A DNA stretch of 64,000 nucleotides from Hyaloscypha bicolor E (Eukaryota; Ascomycota; Leotiomycetes; Helotiales; Hyaloscyphaceae), in contig NW_020194521.1 in assembly GCF_002865645.1 (NCBI RefSeq), positions 1 to 64,000 of the forward strand, given 5' to 3'. Below, piece after piece: positions 1-13,439 of this stretch. Numbering within the stretch: the stretch's first letter is position 1; the number at the start of each line of letters is the position of its first letter. The notes beneath the pieces are model-generated. The model did no database searches. It saw nothing but the letters and a program-made list of their open reading frames with translations, and was not told the DNA's origin. The position numbers and the translations under genes are program-made.

Positions 1-2429
1 TTATTTATAGGTATATATTTATTATTAACTTCGTTTTTAGGGAAATACTAGAATTTATTTCATTTAATAAACTACTTGAGTTAATTCCCGGTATATATTC
101 TTTAAAATATAATACTATTAAGCTCTTCTAGTATATAATATTCTTTTAGTTAATCTATATATCTTACTTTATATAAGTCAAGCTAGTAATATAGTAGCTT
201 TATATTTCTTAACTTGTTTTAATCTATTAATTTAATATTATATATAAGAACCAGATTCTTTTCGGAAATAGGCTTTAAATAAATCTAATAAATAATATTA
301 AATTACTTCTTTTTCTCTTAGTATCTTTTTTTTAATTTTATTCTAGCTTCTTTAATATCTTTATTTCTTATTTATATTTACTTTATATATATTTCTAGAA
401 ATATTTCCCTATTATAGACTTTATTTTATTCAAGTATTTTCTAGATTAGAAAGTATATTTCTATAAGTAATATAGCTTTCCTATTATAGATTATATAAAA
501 GAAAATAAATCTAGTTAGTTTATATATAATAACTTAATTAGTAAATAGAATATATAATAGTAAATCTATTTAAGGCTTCTTTCTATCTATTATAAGTACT
601 ATAAGTACTTAAATAATTAGTTAATATTCTTTTTCAATTATATTATTTCCTTTGAAATTATAGGCCAAAATAATAATTCTATTAATTTCTAGCTTATTAA
701 GTTCCTGAATTACTACTTCTTTAAATTCCGATTTACTATTTACTTTAAGCTATCTAAATAAACTTAGTAATCTTCTTATTATTAGGTTCTTTAAAGATCT
801 AGCTTTAACTTACCCTAAGAAGTCGTTTCTAATAGTAACTAATAAGTTATATCCTTTATAGTCTAGTAGTTTAATTATATTAATCCCAAGGTAATAGAAA
901 AGAAATATAGCTTTTATTAAATATAGAGCTTCTTTTTATCTTCTTTTATTTTTATACTAATAGACTTTATAGGTACTAATATATTTCTATATATAGTTAT
1001 AATAATCTTTCTAGTAATAATAGCTAGCTATTAAGTAAAAAGTACTTCCTTTTCTAGTATATCTAATTTTATTATATAACTCTTTAATAATAATTTCCCT
1101 TTATTCTTAATTATTAATAATAAGTTAAAGCAGATATACTTTAGATATAATTCTCTATAGTAATTAATCTCTTATACTATAATTTAAAGCTTCTCTATTT
1201 AAATTTTAAAACTCGGTTTTAGATATTTCTTCTAGTCTAGAAAGTATTATAAGATATTATATAATATTCTAGTATTATTTGAAATAGCTATTATCTAAGA
1301 AATCTAGTAAAATAGTCGGGTTATTAAGTAAAGTATAAGAATTAGTATTATTATTTATTATTATACTAGAGATTATATATAAAAGACTATAGCCTTTATT
1401 ATATAACTTCCGAATTTTATTATTTTTTATTATTACTAATTTACTTCTAGATATAATAAGGCTTTAATTATTAATTTCTAGTAACTAGATACTATTATTC
1501 AAATATCTAGTAAAAGTTTTAGAAATCTGATTTCTTAAAATAATATTATATAACTAAACCGGAACTACTTCTTTTAACTAAACTTTCTGTCTAATAGATA
1601 TTATTCTAATAATATTAAGCTTTATTACTAACTATACATTAATATTCTTATTATCTTTAGTATTATCTTCTTACTATAAATATCTTAATAATTTATTAGT
1701 AGTAATATACTTAGTTTTTTTAATATACTTGACTTTAAAATCAAATAATTAAATTCATACTAGCTAGTAAGTAACTAAAGTTCTAGGAAGATCTATAGCC
1801 GCTTTACTTAGTTATATAATAAGTATATTAGTATCTAGTTTAAGAATAAAATAAATTCCATATAGCTAGAATTATACTTTCTATAGATATTTTATTAGCC
1901 TTTAGTATTTTCTCTTAGTAATATTATATTTCTATTTAGTATTATTTCAGATTTCAGACTTATATTATATTACTTTCTTTTTCTCTTTATTATTATATTA
2001 ACTAAGAGTTCTACTTTATTTATTTAGGCTAGTATCTATTACTAATATAATTATTCTCTAATTTTCTAATAAATTATAATATAACTTATAGAGTATTAGA
2101 ATAGTAATAAGCTTTTCTTAAAGAATTCATATAGCTAATACTTATTTATTACTCTAGTTCTATATTATATCTTTTCTTATTAAATAATAAATAGGTTTAG
2201 TAATAATTATAAAGCCTTTAATTCAAATATAGTAATAAATAATAATTCTAATAAATGCCTTGCCTTTAGTTATACTATTATAATATTTCTATCTTAAGAT
2301 CTTAATAATCCCTAAGCTTAAAGGGCTTCTTCCAAATACTTTATAAATAAAGCTAATAATAACTATATTATTATAATAGAACTATAACTTTTCTCTAATA
2401 CTAGCTCTGGCTTATTTAATTCTATCTAA

Positions 2430-2910
2430 GGTTATATCTAGGTTTTAAAAATATTCGAATATAAAATACCAAATTCCAGATAAAATAAGCTACTTATTAT
2501 AGTTTATATAAAGTTCTTTAACTCTAATATTATTAATAAATAGTATAGTAATTTTGAGAAACAGATTCTCTAGAATAGTTATAATAACTTATATAAACTA
2601 TATAATAGAATTAGTAGCTTCCTAAGATAATATAATTATTCTTAATAATTCCAGAAATATTATAAATATAATTAAATCTCTATTATAAATATCTAATATA
2701 AATTAATTATATCTAGAAAAGAAATTAATTAGAGAAATATAAGTATATCTAGTAAATTTCTCTGAGATCTTATTAGTAAATAGAAATAAGTTAGTATTTT
2801 ATAGAATTACTAAATTTATTTTTATAGTAGTATTAATTAGTTTATAAGTTCTAGTAACCTTTTTTATAATTAAGAACTATGAATTTTAGTAAGATCTATT
2901 ATATTTCTCA
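2430..2910 (-). pseudogene. reverse transcriptase domain of element A' (RIP-degraded)
   Basis: Minus-strand reading gives a recognisable Ty3/Gypsy reverse transcriptase core: a segment reading ILENLFLK, then FINNIRVKE where the family has F(V/I)DDI(G/R)VKGP, then a stretch ending EYF*NLD. Both catalytic aspartates of the DD motif read as Asn, which is the expected G-to-A outcome of RIP on the coding strand. Several TAG/TAA stops stand where Gln or Trp codons are expected. Integrase would lie further left and gag to the right. The copy is dead. The clade is the fungal Gypsy group with the FVDDIGVKGP-type motif. Confidence 0.82.
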
Positions 2911-5900
2911 AGAATTCTATAATCTAAATATTTTAATAATATTTTTACTATTACTAATATTAAAGCTTTGAAATATAAGAAATTCTTCTCTTATTAGGCC
3001 TTATACTTAATAATCTTAATTAAAATAAGTAGGCTAATATTCTTATAAACTTTTTCTATTTCTTTCTAATTAAATATAATTATATTTTTTTAATTAATTA
3101 TTAATTCTTGAAATATAGCTAGTTTCTTTTTGTAGAGCCAGTTACTAATATCTAATTATTTAAGGCATTCCGGAATAAGTTATAAATTTCTTAAAATAGC
3201 TAATATTCTTAATAAAAAGTAGGTCTTATATTTCCTAGTATATTCCTATAAGTATTCTCTAGCTTTAGATCTCTCAAACTAGTCCGGATATTTACTAGGG
3301 CCTTTTCTAGTTCTATTATTAGTATTTACTAGTTAAATCTTCTTATTTTTTATTTTATATACTTTTATAACTAGAAATAGACTATAGTTATTATCTTTTT
3401 CTTTAAGAGCTATAACTATTTTCTCTAGTACTTTTTTTATCTAATCTCCGGAATTTATAATTTTCTTATTTAGCTTCTTTCTAGTTAGATATAAAGAATA
3501 CCTTTTTATCTGGTATTTTAATATATTTTCCTTAAGCTTTTATATATTCCAGAATTCTTTCTAGTTTTAGATTCTATATTTCTTAGTTTCGGAAATATAT
3601 TTCTTTATTATTAGGAAATATTACTTTATTTCTTTTTTTTAGAAATATCTTTACTTAATACTCTTTTTACTTCTTTTTCTATTAATTCCGGAATTACTCT
3701 TAATAATACTCTAATTAGAGCCTTTTCTATTTTAGTTTCTCTAAAAATATTATTAATTTCCTAAACTTCTAAACCCAAAATAAAAGAATCTATAAGAAAT
3801 TCCGGTATTTTTCTATTTCTTCTAATATTATTACTAGTTATAATACCAGGCTCTATTTTTCTTTTTTATCTTTAGTTTCCTATTCTATATTATTTAATTT
3901 CTTAATTTTAGGAACTTAATACTCTTAAACTATTACTTTTTTCTATTTCCTAATATTTTTTAAAAATAATATAATTATAATAATATAAGTATTCTAATTA
4001 TTTTTAGAATTAGTAAACCTTTTAACTTATAAATTATTACTCTTATATATAATATTTATTTTTATCTTTACTAAAAATAATTAACTAAATAGGATCTTTA
4101 GAGCTTCTTTAACTAGGAAAAATATATTTTTATATTCTATTTTATCTATAATCTTAGCTTTAAGCTTTATTATTTCTATAAATCCAAATTCTATTCTAAT
4201 AATAATAAATATTTAATAATCTATAGTATTATATATTACTTTACTAATATTTCTAGAAATCTTTTCGGGAAAAATATTAACTTTAGTTCTAATATTAATT
4301 ATTTCTTTATATTTAATACTCTCTTAAGATTCTTGAAATATGAATTAAAGATATAGAAATTATATAATATATTTATAAGCTAGTAATATCCGAATATTAA
4401 TACTATTAGTATTAGGTATCTAAACTAATATTTCTAGTTTCTTAAATATTTTATCTATTATATAAGCTATAGCTACTAGTTCTATAAATCTTCTAGTATA
4501 TCTAATTATACTTAATATAATAGTATTTCCTATTTATAAAATAGTAAAATAGGAAGTATTATTCTTAATTTATTAGTTCTAAAATATAGTAGCTAGATCT
4601 AATATTTTTAAAGTATTAATAAGTATTCTTATTTCTTTCTAAGTTTTTAGAAATAGAACTATTACTTTTCTTAATAGTTTTATTAGAATATTATTAATTT
4701 TAGGAATTCTATATTTATTATAATTAAGAATATATTAGGTTTCTAATTTATTTCCGAAAGTATTAATATCTATATCCTTAGCTAGGCTATTTCCTTATTT
4801 AATACTTCTTAAAGTAATATTCTTCTAGCTTCTTATATAAGATAGCTTTTCTTTTATTCTAGTTTATTTTCGGAAAACCTTTTTAGCTATTTCTATTTCT
4901 TTTTTCTTTCTCTTTAATAAGGAACCTATTATAGTATTAATAGAAATACTATTTATTAATTCCAGAATCCGAAGTATTAGTAATTCTAATATAATTTCCT
5001 CTAAGGCAAAGTAGCTATTTAGATTCCTTAGCTATAACTTATTTACTTTTATATATAAATCCCGGTTAGCTAGTTTCTTTTTCTCTTTCTTACTTAGTAA
5101 ACTAGGTATCTTTTATTAATCTCTAGATATTTTTAGGTTAAGTATTTAAGTTATAATTAAATTTTCTTTCTTAGACTTAAGAAATAATTTAGTTAAACTA
5201 CTAGTATTTATTAATAAGAAAAAAGGAAATACTTTCTTATTTAGGCTTAAATAGTCCTTTATACTATTTTCTATTAAATTAGTAAATATATCTATAATTT
5301 ATAAGCTTTTTTATTAGTAAGTAATAGAACTAAGAAATATAAATATATTCTGGATTAATATTATTATTTTTATTTCTACTATAATATTTATAGTAAATTC
5401 ATTCTTTTGTTTCTGGGTTTATATTATAGGCTATATTAACTTAAGTAATATTTTCTAATTATACTTGAAACTAACTTCCTTTAGAATATAATTATCTAGA
5501 CCCTCTACCTAATCTAGCTTAACTATTATAGCTACTATAGTATTCTTTATATCCTTTACTATAACTTCTAGTATATCTTCCCTAAAGACCCGAATTATAT
5601 TTATTAGGCTATTAATATTATTATACTTGCTATAGTTAGCTAGGCTATATAAGTAAGCTATAGATATTTTCTCGAATTATAATAATAGCTATATTAAGTT
5701 ATTTCTATAAGTTTTCTTAAGTTATAATAATAATAAATAGTTTTTCTAGACTTCTTATTAGCTAATTAATATTATTTCTCTTAGGTTTATTACTTTTAGT
5801 AAATTTCATATAATTAGCTATAGGCTAGATTATTTTCTTACTTATACTTATAGTAGCTTTAGGAAGTATAATAGAAGGAACTAGTAAAGAATAATTATTT

Positions 5901-7280
5901 TCTAGTTTAGGAATTATATTATAAATTACTATATTTAAGTATTCTTATCTAAGTCTAAATATATCTGAATTATTAGTAATATTAAAATAGTATTTCTTTT
6001 CTTTATACTAATAAGATATTATTGCCTTCTTATATATCTTGCTATATTTATAAATAGAAATATCTATAGATTTAAAGTTTATATTCTTAAGAATATAATC
6101 TCTAGCTAAAATAAATAATTCTCTTATAAATTCTCGGTACTAAGTAATTTCATCTATTTCTTTTCTTTTTAGTAATTCTTTTAATACTTTATTAAATATA
6201 TTAATATAAGATTTAGAAGAGATTTCTCTATTTTAGGCTTATATAATAATCTAATTAAGAAAGTTATAGCTAATTTTGAGTATTTCCTAATTATATTCTC
6301 GGAATTCTTTTAGTAAGGCTTTAAAGAACTTGGTTTCCTAGTAATTTCCTGGATTATTAATATAGTACTCTAGTATAGCCTTAATCTAATTCTTATAAAT
6401 AGAAGAAATATAATAGATAATTTTCTTTCTTTTAGTATTATTAGAAATATAATAGTTCTTATATATATTTATATACTATTTTAAGAATATAGAAATATTA
6501 CTTTCCTAAAACTATAATATTTCAGGAGCTTCTATAAATAGTAGGTTTAAATCCGGTACTAATATATACTTATTCTTGGCTATATTAATCTTAATAATTT
6601 CCTTTATAATTAATTATAGAGTTTATATATCTAAGACTTTTACTAATAAGATTCCTAAAGAACTAACTTCCTATTTAAGTATATCTTTTAGTTTAGGAAC
6701 CGGAATTAGAGAGAAACTAGTTAATAATAATAAATATAATTAAGGTTTAAGTTTTAGTATTAATAGTAATAAAATAGTAGCTTTTCTAATCTTATTCCTA
6801 TTACTTATATTCTCTTTCCTATTTCTTTAGCTTAATACCTATAATATTTTCCCTTAATTTTACTAAACTAGATATATTTATTAATATTATTAAAAGTAAT
6901 AATAAAAATAATAAAAATAATTTTACTAATTTTTTTAACTTTTCTAAATTCTCTTTTATTTCTTTACTTAGTATTTATTTCTTTCTCTAAAAGCTTCTCT
7001 AGTTTATTTATATAATTTCTTATTTCCGATTTTTTTTTAATTCTTATTTCTAATTCTAGTTTATTATTTTATTTAAATTTAAGGATATTTCCTTTTTTAA
7101 ATATCTTTTCCGGATTTAGGAATAAGCTTTTCTATTAAAACTAGTATTATCTCTATTCTGGTCTTTATTATAACTAAAAATAATATATAAATTAATAATA
7201 TAACTTTATTTCCGAGTACTAAAGTCTATTTCTAACTAAGATCTAATTTATATTATCTTAATATAATATTTCTTATTCTA

Positions 7281-7349
7281 TTTCTTTTACTTCTTTTTCT
7301 TTTACTTCTTTTTCTTTTACTTCTTTTTCTTTTACTTCTTTTTCTTTTA
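7281..7349 (-). repeat. 15-bp tandem repeat in the gag-side region of A'
   Basis: TTTCTTTTACTTCTT is repeated four times with a partial fifth. On the minus strand the 15-bp unit is in frame and encodes Lys-Glu-Lys-Glu-Val. The matching place in copy A (about 32385-32412) has roughly one unit, so this is an expansion private to one copy. Confidence 0.85.
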
Positions 7350-7635
7350 TAATTAGCCTCTATTTCTATTACTCCTATATACTATACTAATAATTATATC
7401 TTATAGCTAATCCGTATTTAAGTTACTAGGTATATCGGAAATTAATATAAGATACTAAGATTAATACTTATATATTCTTAATATTTTAGCCTTAGGCTTA
7501 AGGTATTATAATAGCCCTTTTCTTTCCTAACTTACTAAGCTAATAATCTGCTTTATAAATACTCTTTAGAATTTTATAAGAGTATTATCTTAACTATAAA
7601 GTTTCTATTTTCCCTATATTACTTACTATAAAATA

Positions 7636-7938
7636 TATAAGAGGGAAACTATAATAAAACAAAAACCTATATAAAGTATATTAGAGTATAAAACGTAATT
7701 TAATAGTAAAATAATAAATTAAAAGCATAAATAGTAAAGTATAAATAATATATAGTATATAAAAGCTTAATTAATTAAATACTTATAAGGAATTATTCTC
7801 TAAGTCTATAGAAAAACTAGCTTTCTTATATAATTTCTGCAAGTTATATATAAAAGGCCGCAGCCTTTACTATATAACCTAAACCTTAAAACCGCCAAAA
7901 TAATATGATTTTTAACGAGTACGGCCTGCTATACTATA
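7636..7938 (-). repeat. 5' LTR of element A'
   Basis: It is a 303-bp long terminal repeat, the same length as the LTRs at 19642-19944 and 32701-33003. The TGTGGG-type end is degraded here to TATAAG. The GTACGGC...GCCGTAC palindrome near the other end survives only in part (GTACGGCCTGCTATAC). CTAG follows immediately at 7939. Confidence 0.9.
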
Positions 7939-8420
7939 CTAGATAGAATTAATAAACTATATTTTTAGATCTATTATCTAATATAACAATAAAGTAAATA
8001 TAGAAAGTCTTTAAAAGAAATTAGAGGCCAGAAAAGTTTCCGGAAATATATATAAAGCTATTTATAGTTTTCTAAGGCTTTTTAGAAATAAGAGCCCAGA
8101 AAAAAGATTAATATAATAAATATATATAATAATATATAAATAGATATTAGATATTATAGATCTAGTTTTCTATTTTAAATAAAGCTTATAATTAAAATTA
8201 TATAAATTATATAGAATTATATTTTCTAATTAAGTAAAAGGCTTTATATATTTGGCTAAATATTAGGAAATATATAGGGAAATGTTTCTACCTTTAGAAA
8301 GAAGTATTAATTAGTCTTTTATTAGAATTAATTCTTGAAATTAGTTATATTTATAAGTATTACTTTATAGTTTACCTATTTTAATTACTTATATATTATT
8401 CTACTATTATATATCTTATA
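7939..8420 (+). mobile_element. 3' end of a second B-family Gypsy element (B')
   Basis: The sequence aligns with 39056-39556 of element B: about 170 bp of 3' internal sequence followed by an LTR. It is far more RIP-degraded than B. Element A' interrupts it at the position matching B 39056-39059, so the rest of B' must lie beyond A', outside the window. Confidence 0.85.
8112..8420 (+). repeat. 3' LTR of element B'
   Basis: This is a 309-bp version of the 327-bp B LTR. The 18-bp shortfall is explained by one missing copy of a short GATCGGAAT-type unit that is present twice in the other B LTRs. The ends are degraded from TGTAA...TTACA to TATAA...CTTATA. Confidence 0.85.
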
Positions 8421-8459
8421 TTTATTTAAGAAATCCTTAAATATTTTAAAAATAATTCT

Positions 8460-11400
8460 AAATTAAAAGATTATTAAGAAAAAAGAAAAGAAATTTTATT
8501 TATTAATTTTCAAAATTCTTTAAAATATAGATATATATTTTTAAAGACAAATCTAGAGATTTATATAAAGCTTTTAATAATAATTTAATTATATATTAAT
8601 TTAATTATAAAGATATAACTATTAACTAAAGTAATAATAGCCTTATAATAAAGAAATTCTTTCTAAAATATAAGAAATATATTTTAAAAATTATTACTAA
8701 AAACATTTCTTAAAAAGAAATATAAGACTAGTTTTTTATTTATAGCCTTTCCTTATTATTTATAAGTAATAAATTAGTATTTTATTCGCTAAAAGCTATA
8801 TATAATAATAATAGTACTAAAATAAATCCCGTTTATAAATAATTATTAAAAATTCTTAATTAGCTAATTAAGAATAATAAAACTATTATTTGCCTTTTTT
8901 TATTAAAAAAGCAAAATAGTAAAAAATAGCTTTATTAGAAATTAATAAAAAAGTATTTAATAATTAAGCTATATTAGCTTCTTTTTTATTATATAAAATA
9001 AAACCGGTTTTTTTATTATTTATATTTATATAATAAATTAGTAAAAGATTCTAATTACCTTTATTTAATAATTAAATATTATATATAGTTTTATTATATT
9101 TATAATAAATAAAAAAGTTTTATTACTTTTAATTAAAAGTAATTAAATTACTTTTTTACTAAATAAGATAAAAATAGCCTTATTAAAAAGAAATTTATTA
9201 TTATTACTTAAAATAAAATAATAATAAATAGGCTTATATATTATAGCTTTTATATAAGTATAATAAATTAATAGAAAATAATTGCTTTTAATTTAAAATA
9301 ATTAAATTAAATAATTTTCTTTTTTATTTAAAAAAGCTTTTATATTAACTAATATAATTATTAAAGTAATTTATATTATTTATAAGATAAATAAATATTA
9401 AAAAATACTAATAATAATTTATTTAAGAATTTTTAATATATTATAATTTAGCTTTAATAAAATACTAGTTATAATTATTATAATAAAATGGCCAGATTTA
9501 ATATAAATTACAAATAGCCTAATAACTTAATTAATTTTTATATAAATTAATATATTAGAAGCAAGTTATATTTATTTTAAAAAAATAATTATTCTTAATA
9601 TAATAAAATAAATAAATACTTTAAAATAATATAATATTAAGCTTTAAAAAGTTAAAAAGCACTATTTTTTATAAAATAATAAATATTTGAAAAACGTCTA
9701 GTTATTATAATTTTAAAAAGCCCGAAAAAGCTTATTTCTGAAAATAATAGAAATTATTTTTTAATTTAAATATATAATATATCTTATAATATATATATTA
9801 TAATAATTATTAATTTTAAATATATTACTAGAACTTATATAAAAGCAAGTAAAGAAAATATTAATAAAATAGCTATATTATTTTAAGTAAATTTATAAAA
9901 AAATAAAGTAGTTTTTTATTTTTAATAAATAAGTAAAGCTATTAGCTAAAAAAAAGTAATTAGATTTAAATTTTTTTTTTGAATTATATTTTATTATATT
10001 ATTAAAGAAAGTTTTAAACTTATAAACTAAATATAATCTCGAGAAAATATACTAATATCTAGTTTAGGTTTTAGATATATATTAATTTAATATATTTAAA
10101 TAATAGAAACCGGTATTATAAGGCTATTTAAATATTATTATTAACTAAATTATTAAAGAAATTTACTATATTCTTAATAATAATAATTTTATTATAATAA
10201 ATAATATAATTAAATTATTATATAATATATTTAATAGGCTTTATTTTAGGAAATAGCTTAATTACTAGAATATTATAGCTATTCTAGAAATAATTAATAG
10301 GCTTGTATTTATAAAACTTGGTTTTAATATTTTTCTTTATAAGAAAAAAGCCAATAATAAGGCTATATTCTTCTCGAACTTCTTATATTACTAGAAAAAA
10401 AGATTAATAACTATAAATATAAAGGCAAAAATAATTCTAATAACTTATAAATATTTATTTATTTATTAAATATTAATATTAATTGTTTTATATTACTCGA
10501 GATTAATTAATAAATAAAGGTAATATATTATTATAATTTAATAATAAATAATAAAAATAGTACTAATTTATTATAAGAGAAATTTAAATATTTCTTAAGA
10601 ATAATATTTTTTAGTTAAGTTTCTTTTCTAAGAAATATAAGAAAATAGCTAAAGGCCTTTTAAATAATCTTAAGCCAAGTTATAATTTCAATAGATTTAG
10701 AGAAATTACCGAGAGTTTCTAGATATATTCTAAAAATAAGGCTCTTTTAAATTATTTAATTATAAAAGTCAGAGTTAATATTTATAAGTAATAATATTAT
10801 AGAATTATATAATTTAATTTTTAAATAAATTTCTTATAGAATTATAATTTAATTACTAGTTAAAAAAGTATAACTCTTTATTATATAATTTAATAAAATA
10901 AGGCACGAATTTTTATTTATAAATAAAAAAATAATAAACTAGTATTCTTTATTTTAAATTAATTAATTTATAAATAAAATTAGATATTATTTCTAAATAA
11001 GGCTAAATATTTGCTATTTATAGCTTTTATATAATAAAACTTTTTATAAAGTAATTAAAAAAGAATTTCAAAGTAATAAGCCAGAATTAAAAGTAGTATC
11101 TTAAATTAAATTATAAAATTAGCTTAAAAAACTACTAAAATCGAGCAGAAATTAAATTTAATTAAATTTATAATTTAAAATTAAAGAGTCTTTTTGGCTT
11201 TATTTAATAAATCTTTATATTTTACTTAATTAAAGAAGCTATATATTTCTAAAGAATCTAGAAATCTTATAATTAATATTTGGCCTTATTACCTTGCTTT
11301 TTAGTTCTCTTTTTTAGGGCACAAATTAGGGAAAGATAAGTAAATAGAAACTAAATTAGTAAAGCGAATTTCGGTATTAATACTTTCTTTATTTTAATTA

Positions 11401-11600
11401 GAACTTTATAATAAATTCAGGAAGCCTAATCTTAATTTATTTATCTGGCCTACTATTACTTATTAGCTATTTAATAAGAATCTTATTACTTTCTAACTTT
11501 ATTATTGAGATTATATATTAGTAGCCTTAAATTAATAGTTTTCTTATTATTTTATATATATAAACTTTTCTTTTTTTATTATTTCTTTTTACTTTATATT
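8460..11600 (+). pseudogene. long unidentified plus-strand coding relic
   Basis: I do not recognise the product. Plus-strand reading gives about 3.1 kb of coding-like sequence in which nearly every stop is TAA or TAG, as expected for RIP-converted Gln, Arg or Trp codons, with a few apparent frame shifts (for example near 10480). Lys, Asn, Tyr and Ile are inflated by the base bias. Readable stretches include MARFNINYKQPNNLINFYI near 9490 and SFLGHKLGKDKQ near 11310. I found no reverse transcriptase, DDE, helicase or integrase motif. Length (around 1,000 codons) and setting suggest a transposon protein. It starts just right of the B' LTR and ends before the hAT relic. No terminal repeats were found. 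Confidence 0.5.
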
Positions 11601-11860
11601 TTAATTATTTAATTATTTAGTTTAGTTCTTTATAATTAAAAAATTAAATTAAATAATAATTCTTATTTTTCGAGAAGCTTAAACTAGTAATTCGGGATAT
11701 TATTATATAAAAATAAAGTATATTATATACTAGTTATATTATAGTATTACAAATTACTTATAATATAAAATAGTAATTCTTTTTATTAATTCTCTTTAAT
11801 TTTTATATTTATAAATAATATACTTATAATAAATAGCTTTATAGCTAATAAATTCATAAA

Positions 11861-11910
11861 TAATAGATTTATAAGTAATAGATTTATAAGTAATAGATTT
11901 ATAAATAATA
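11861..11910 (+). repeat. 15-bp tandem repeat, three units
   Basis: TAATAGATTTATAAG occurs three times head to tail with one change in the last unit, followed by a partial unit. It lies just beyond the end of the unidentified coding relic. Confidence 0.8.
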
Positions 11911-13360
11911 TATTTTATTTATAATATAATTAACTTATAATAATAATTAGCCTATATTATTTTTAAACTCAAATATAGAATTATATTAATTCAAATATAA
12001 TATCTTTTTATTTAATATATTATAGAATAATTTTGCTTTTAATATTAGAAATTCTAAAATAATAAATTTATTAGAAGTAAATATAATATTTATTATTTTA
12101 TTATAAAACTTATAGTTTTATTTTATAATAAATCTATTAAATAATTATATTTAAATTAATTAAATTTTTTTATTTAAATTAAATTAAGTCAAAATCAAGC
12201 TAATTAAATTATATTTAATTATATTTAATAATAATTAAAGATAATTAATTAGATTTATTATATAATTATATATATAACTCTAAAGCTTTAGAAGCCGAAA
12301 TAAAGCTAAAATAAGATATAGACTAGCTGTATTCGATATTACTTCAGGCACTTCTTACTAAATCGAGTATTATACTATTTAATAAGTAAGGTAATATAAG
12401 TTAAAGATACTAGAATATACTCGATTTTCTAGTAATTCCTTGCTATTTTATAAATCGAATTATTATAAATAAAATAGCTAAAAATAAGCCCTTTTATATA
12501 TGAATACTTTAGAATTAAGGAATTATAGCTAATTAGATACTTATTAAAGAATCTTCTAGATTCTAGAGAATTTATATATAAATAAGTAATTTTTCTCAAG
12601 TTATTTTCTTTTTTCTTTATTTTATATATAAATATCTTAATAACTATAGCTCTAATTAAAAAGCTTTTAATTATAAACTTATTTATTATTACTTAATATA
12701 TTCGAAAATGTTTTAGTAATTTACTATTAATCTTAATATTCTTTAAAATAAAAAGAACTTCAAACTAGAACTAATTTCGAAATAATCTTTTATTTTTAAG
12801 CTTGGCTTAATAAAAAAATACTTTAAATTCTTCTAAAGCTAATCGGGAAAATATTAATAATTATTAAATAGCTACTATTTAATACTTCTTTAAGAGTTAT
12901 ATATAATTAATATATATTATTAATTTAATTTTAAATAACTAATATTATTTTAGTAAAAAATTCAAAATTTAATAAATCGGCTAATTAATAAGCAATTATA
13001 AAGCCTATTATCTTACTATATATAAATTAGTTAATATAGATATTATATTAAATAGTAATAAACTTTATAAGTAATTAATATTAATTATAAAATAATTAAT
13101 AATTTTTATAACTATTTCTTAAAACTTTAATTAAATATCTATTATTTAATTATTTTAAACTAGTAAAGGCTTTATTATAATTTATTTTAAAAAATTATTA
13201 TTAAACTTTATAATTAATAATAATATTTCTTTTAAAGCTATTTTAATATTTAAATTAGTAAGTTTTATCTAAAATTATTTATATTAATATATAATTAACC
13301 TTTATATAATAAAATATTATTTTCATATTCTAAAATACTTATAAATAAACTTATTTTAAA

Positions 13361-13394
<34 letters not shown>

Positions 13395-13439
13395 TTTATA
13401 AAAAAAGAATTATTAGATAATATCTTATTAAATAATGCT
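11911..13439. other. AT-rich RIP-degraded stretch upstream of the hAT relic
   Basis: Composition is extremely AT-rich with scattered open segments but nothing I can name. Part of it probably holds the N-terminal half of the hAT transposase. A slightly GC-richer block lies at 12290-12480. Confidence 0.45.
13363..13394 (+). repeat. (AAT)n microsatellite
   Basis: About ten uninterrupted AAT triplets lie within the AT-rich sequence upstream of the hAT relic. Confidence 0.9.

Larger units (their letters stand above)
1..7938 (-). mobile_element. Ty3/Gypsy element A, second copy (A'), cut by the window edge
   Basis: This segment is collinear with about 25025-33003, and the differences are mainly C/T and G/A. 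Its right end is a 303-bp LTR (7636-7938) that aligns end to end with the two LTRs of copy A. On the minus strand it reads 5' LTR, gag-pol, and then runs off the left edge of the window within or just after the integrase region. Whether it also carries the 3' accessory coding relic of copy A cannot be seen. The bases after the LTR (7939-7942, CTAG) belong to a B-family element, so A' is inserted in B'. All frames are broken by RIP-type stops. Confidence 0.88.
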
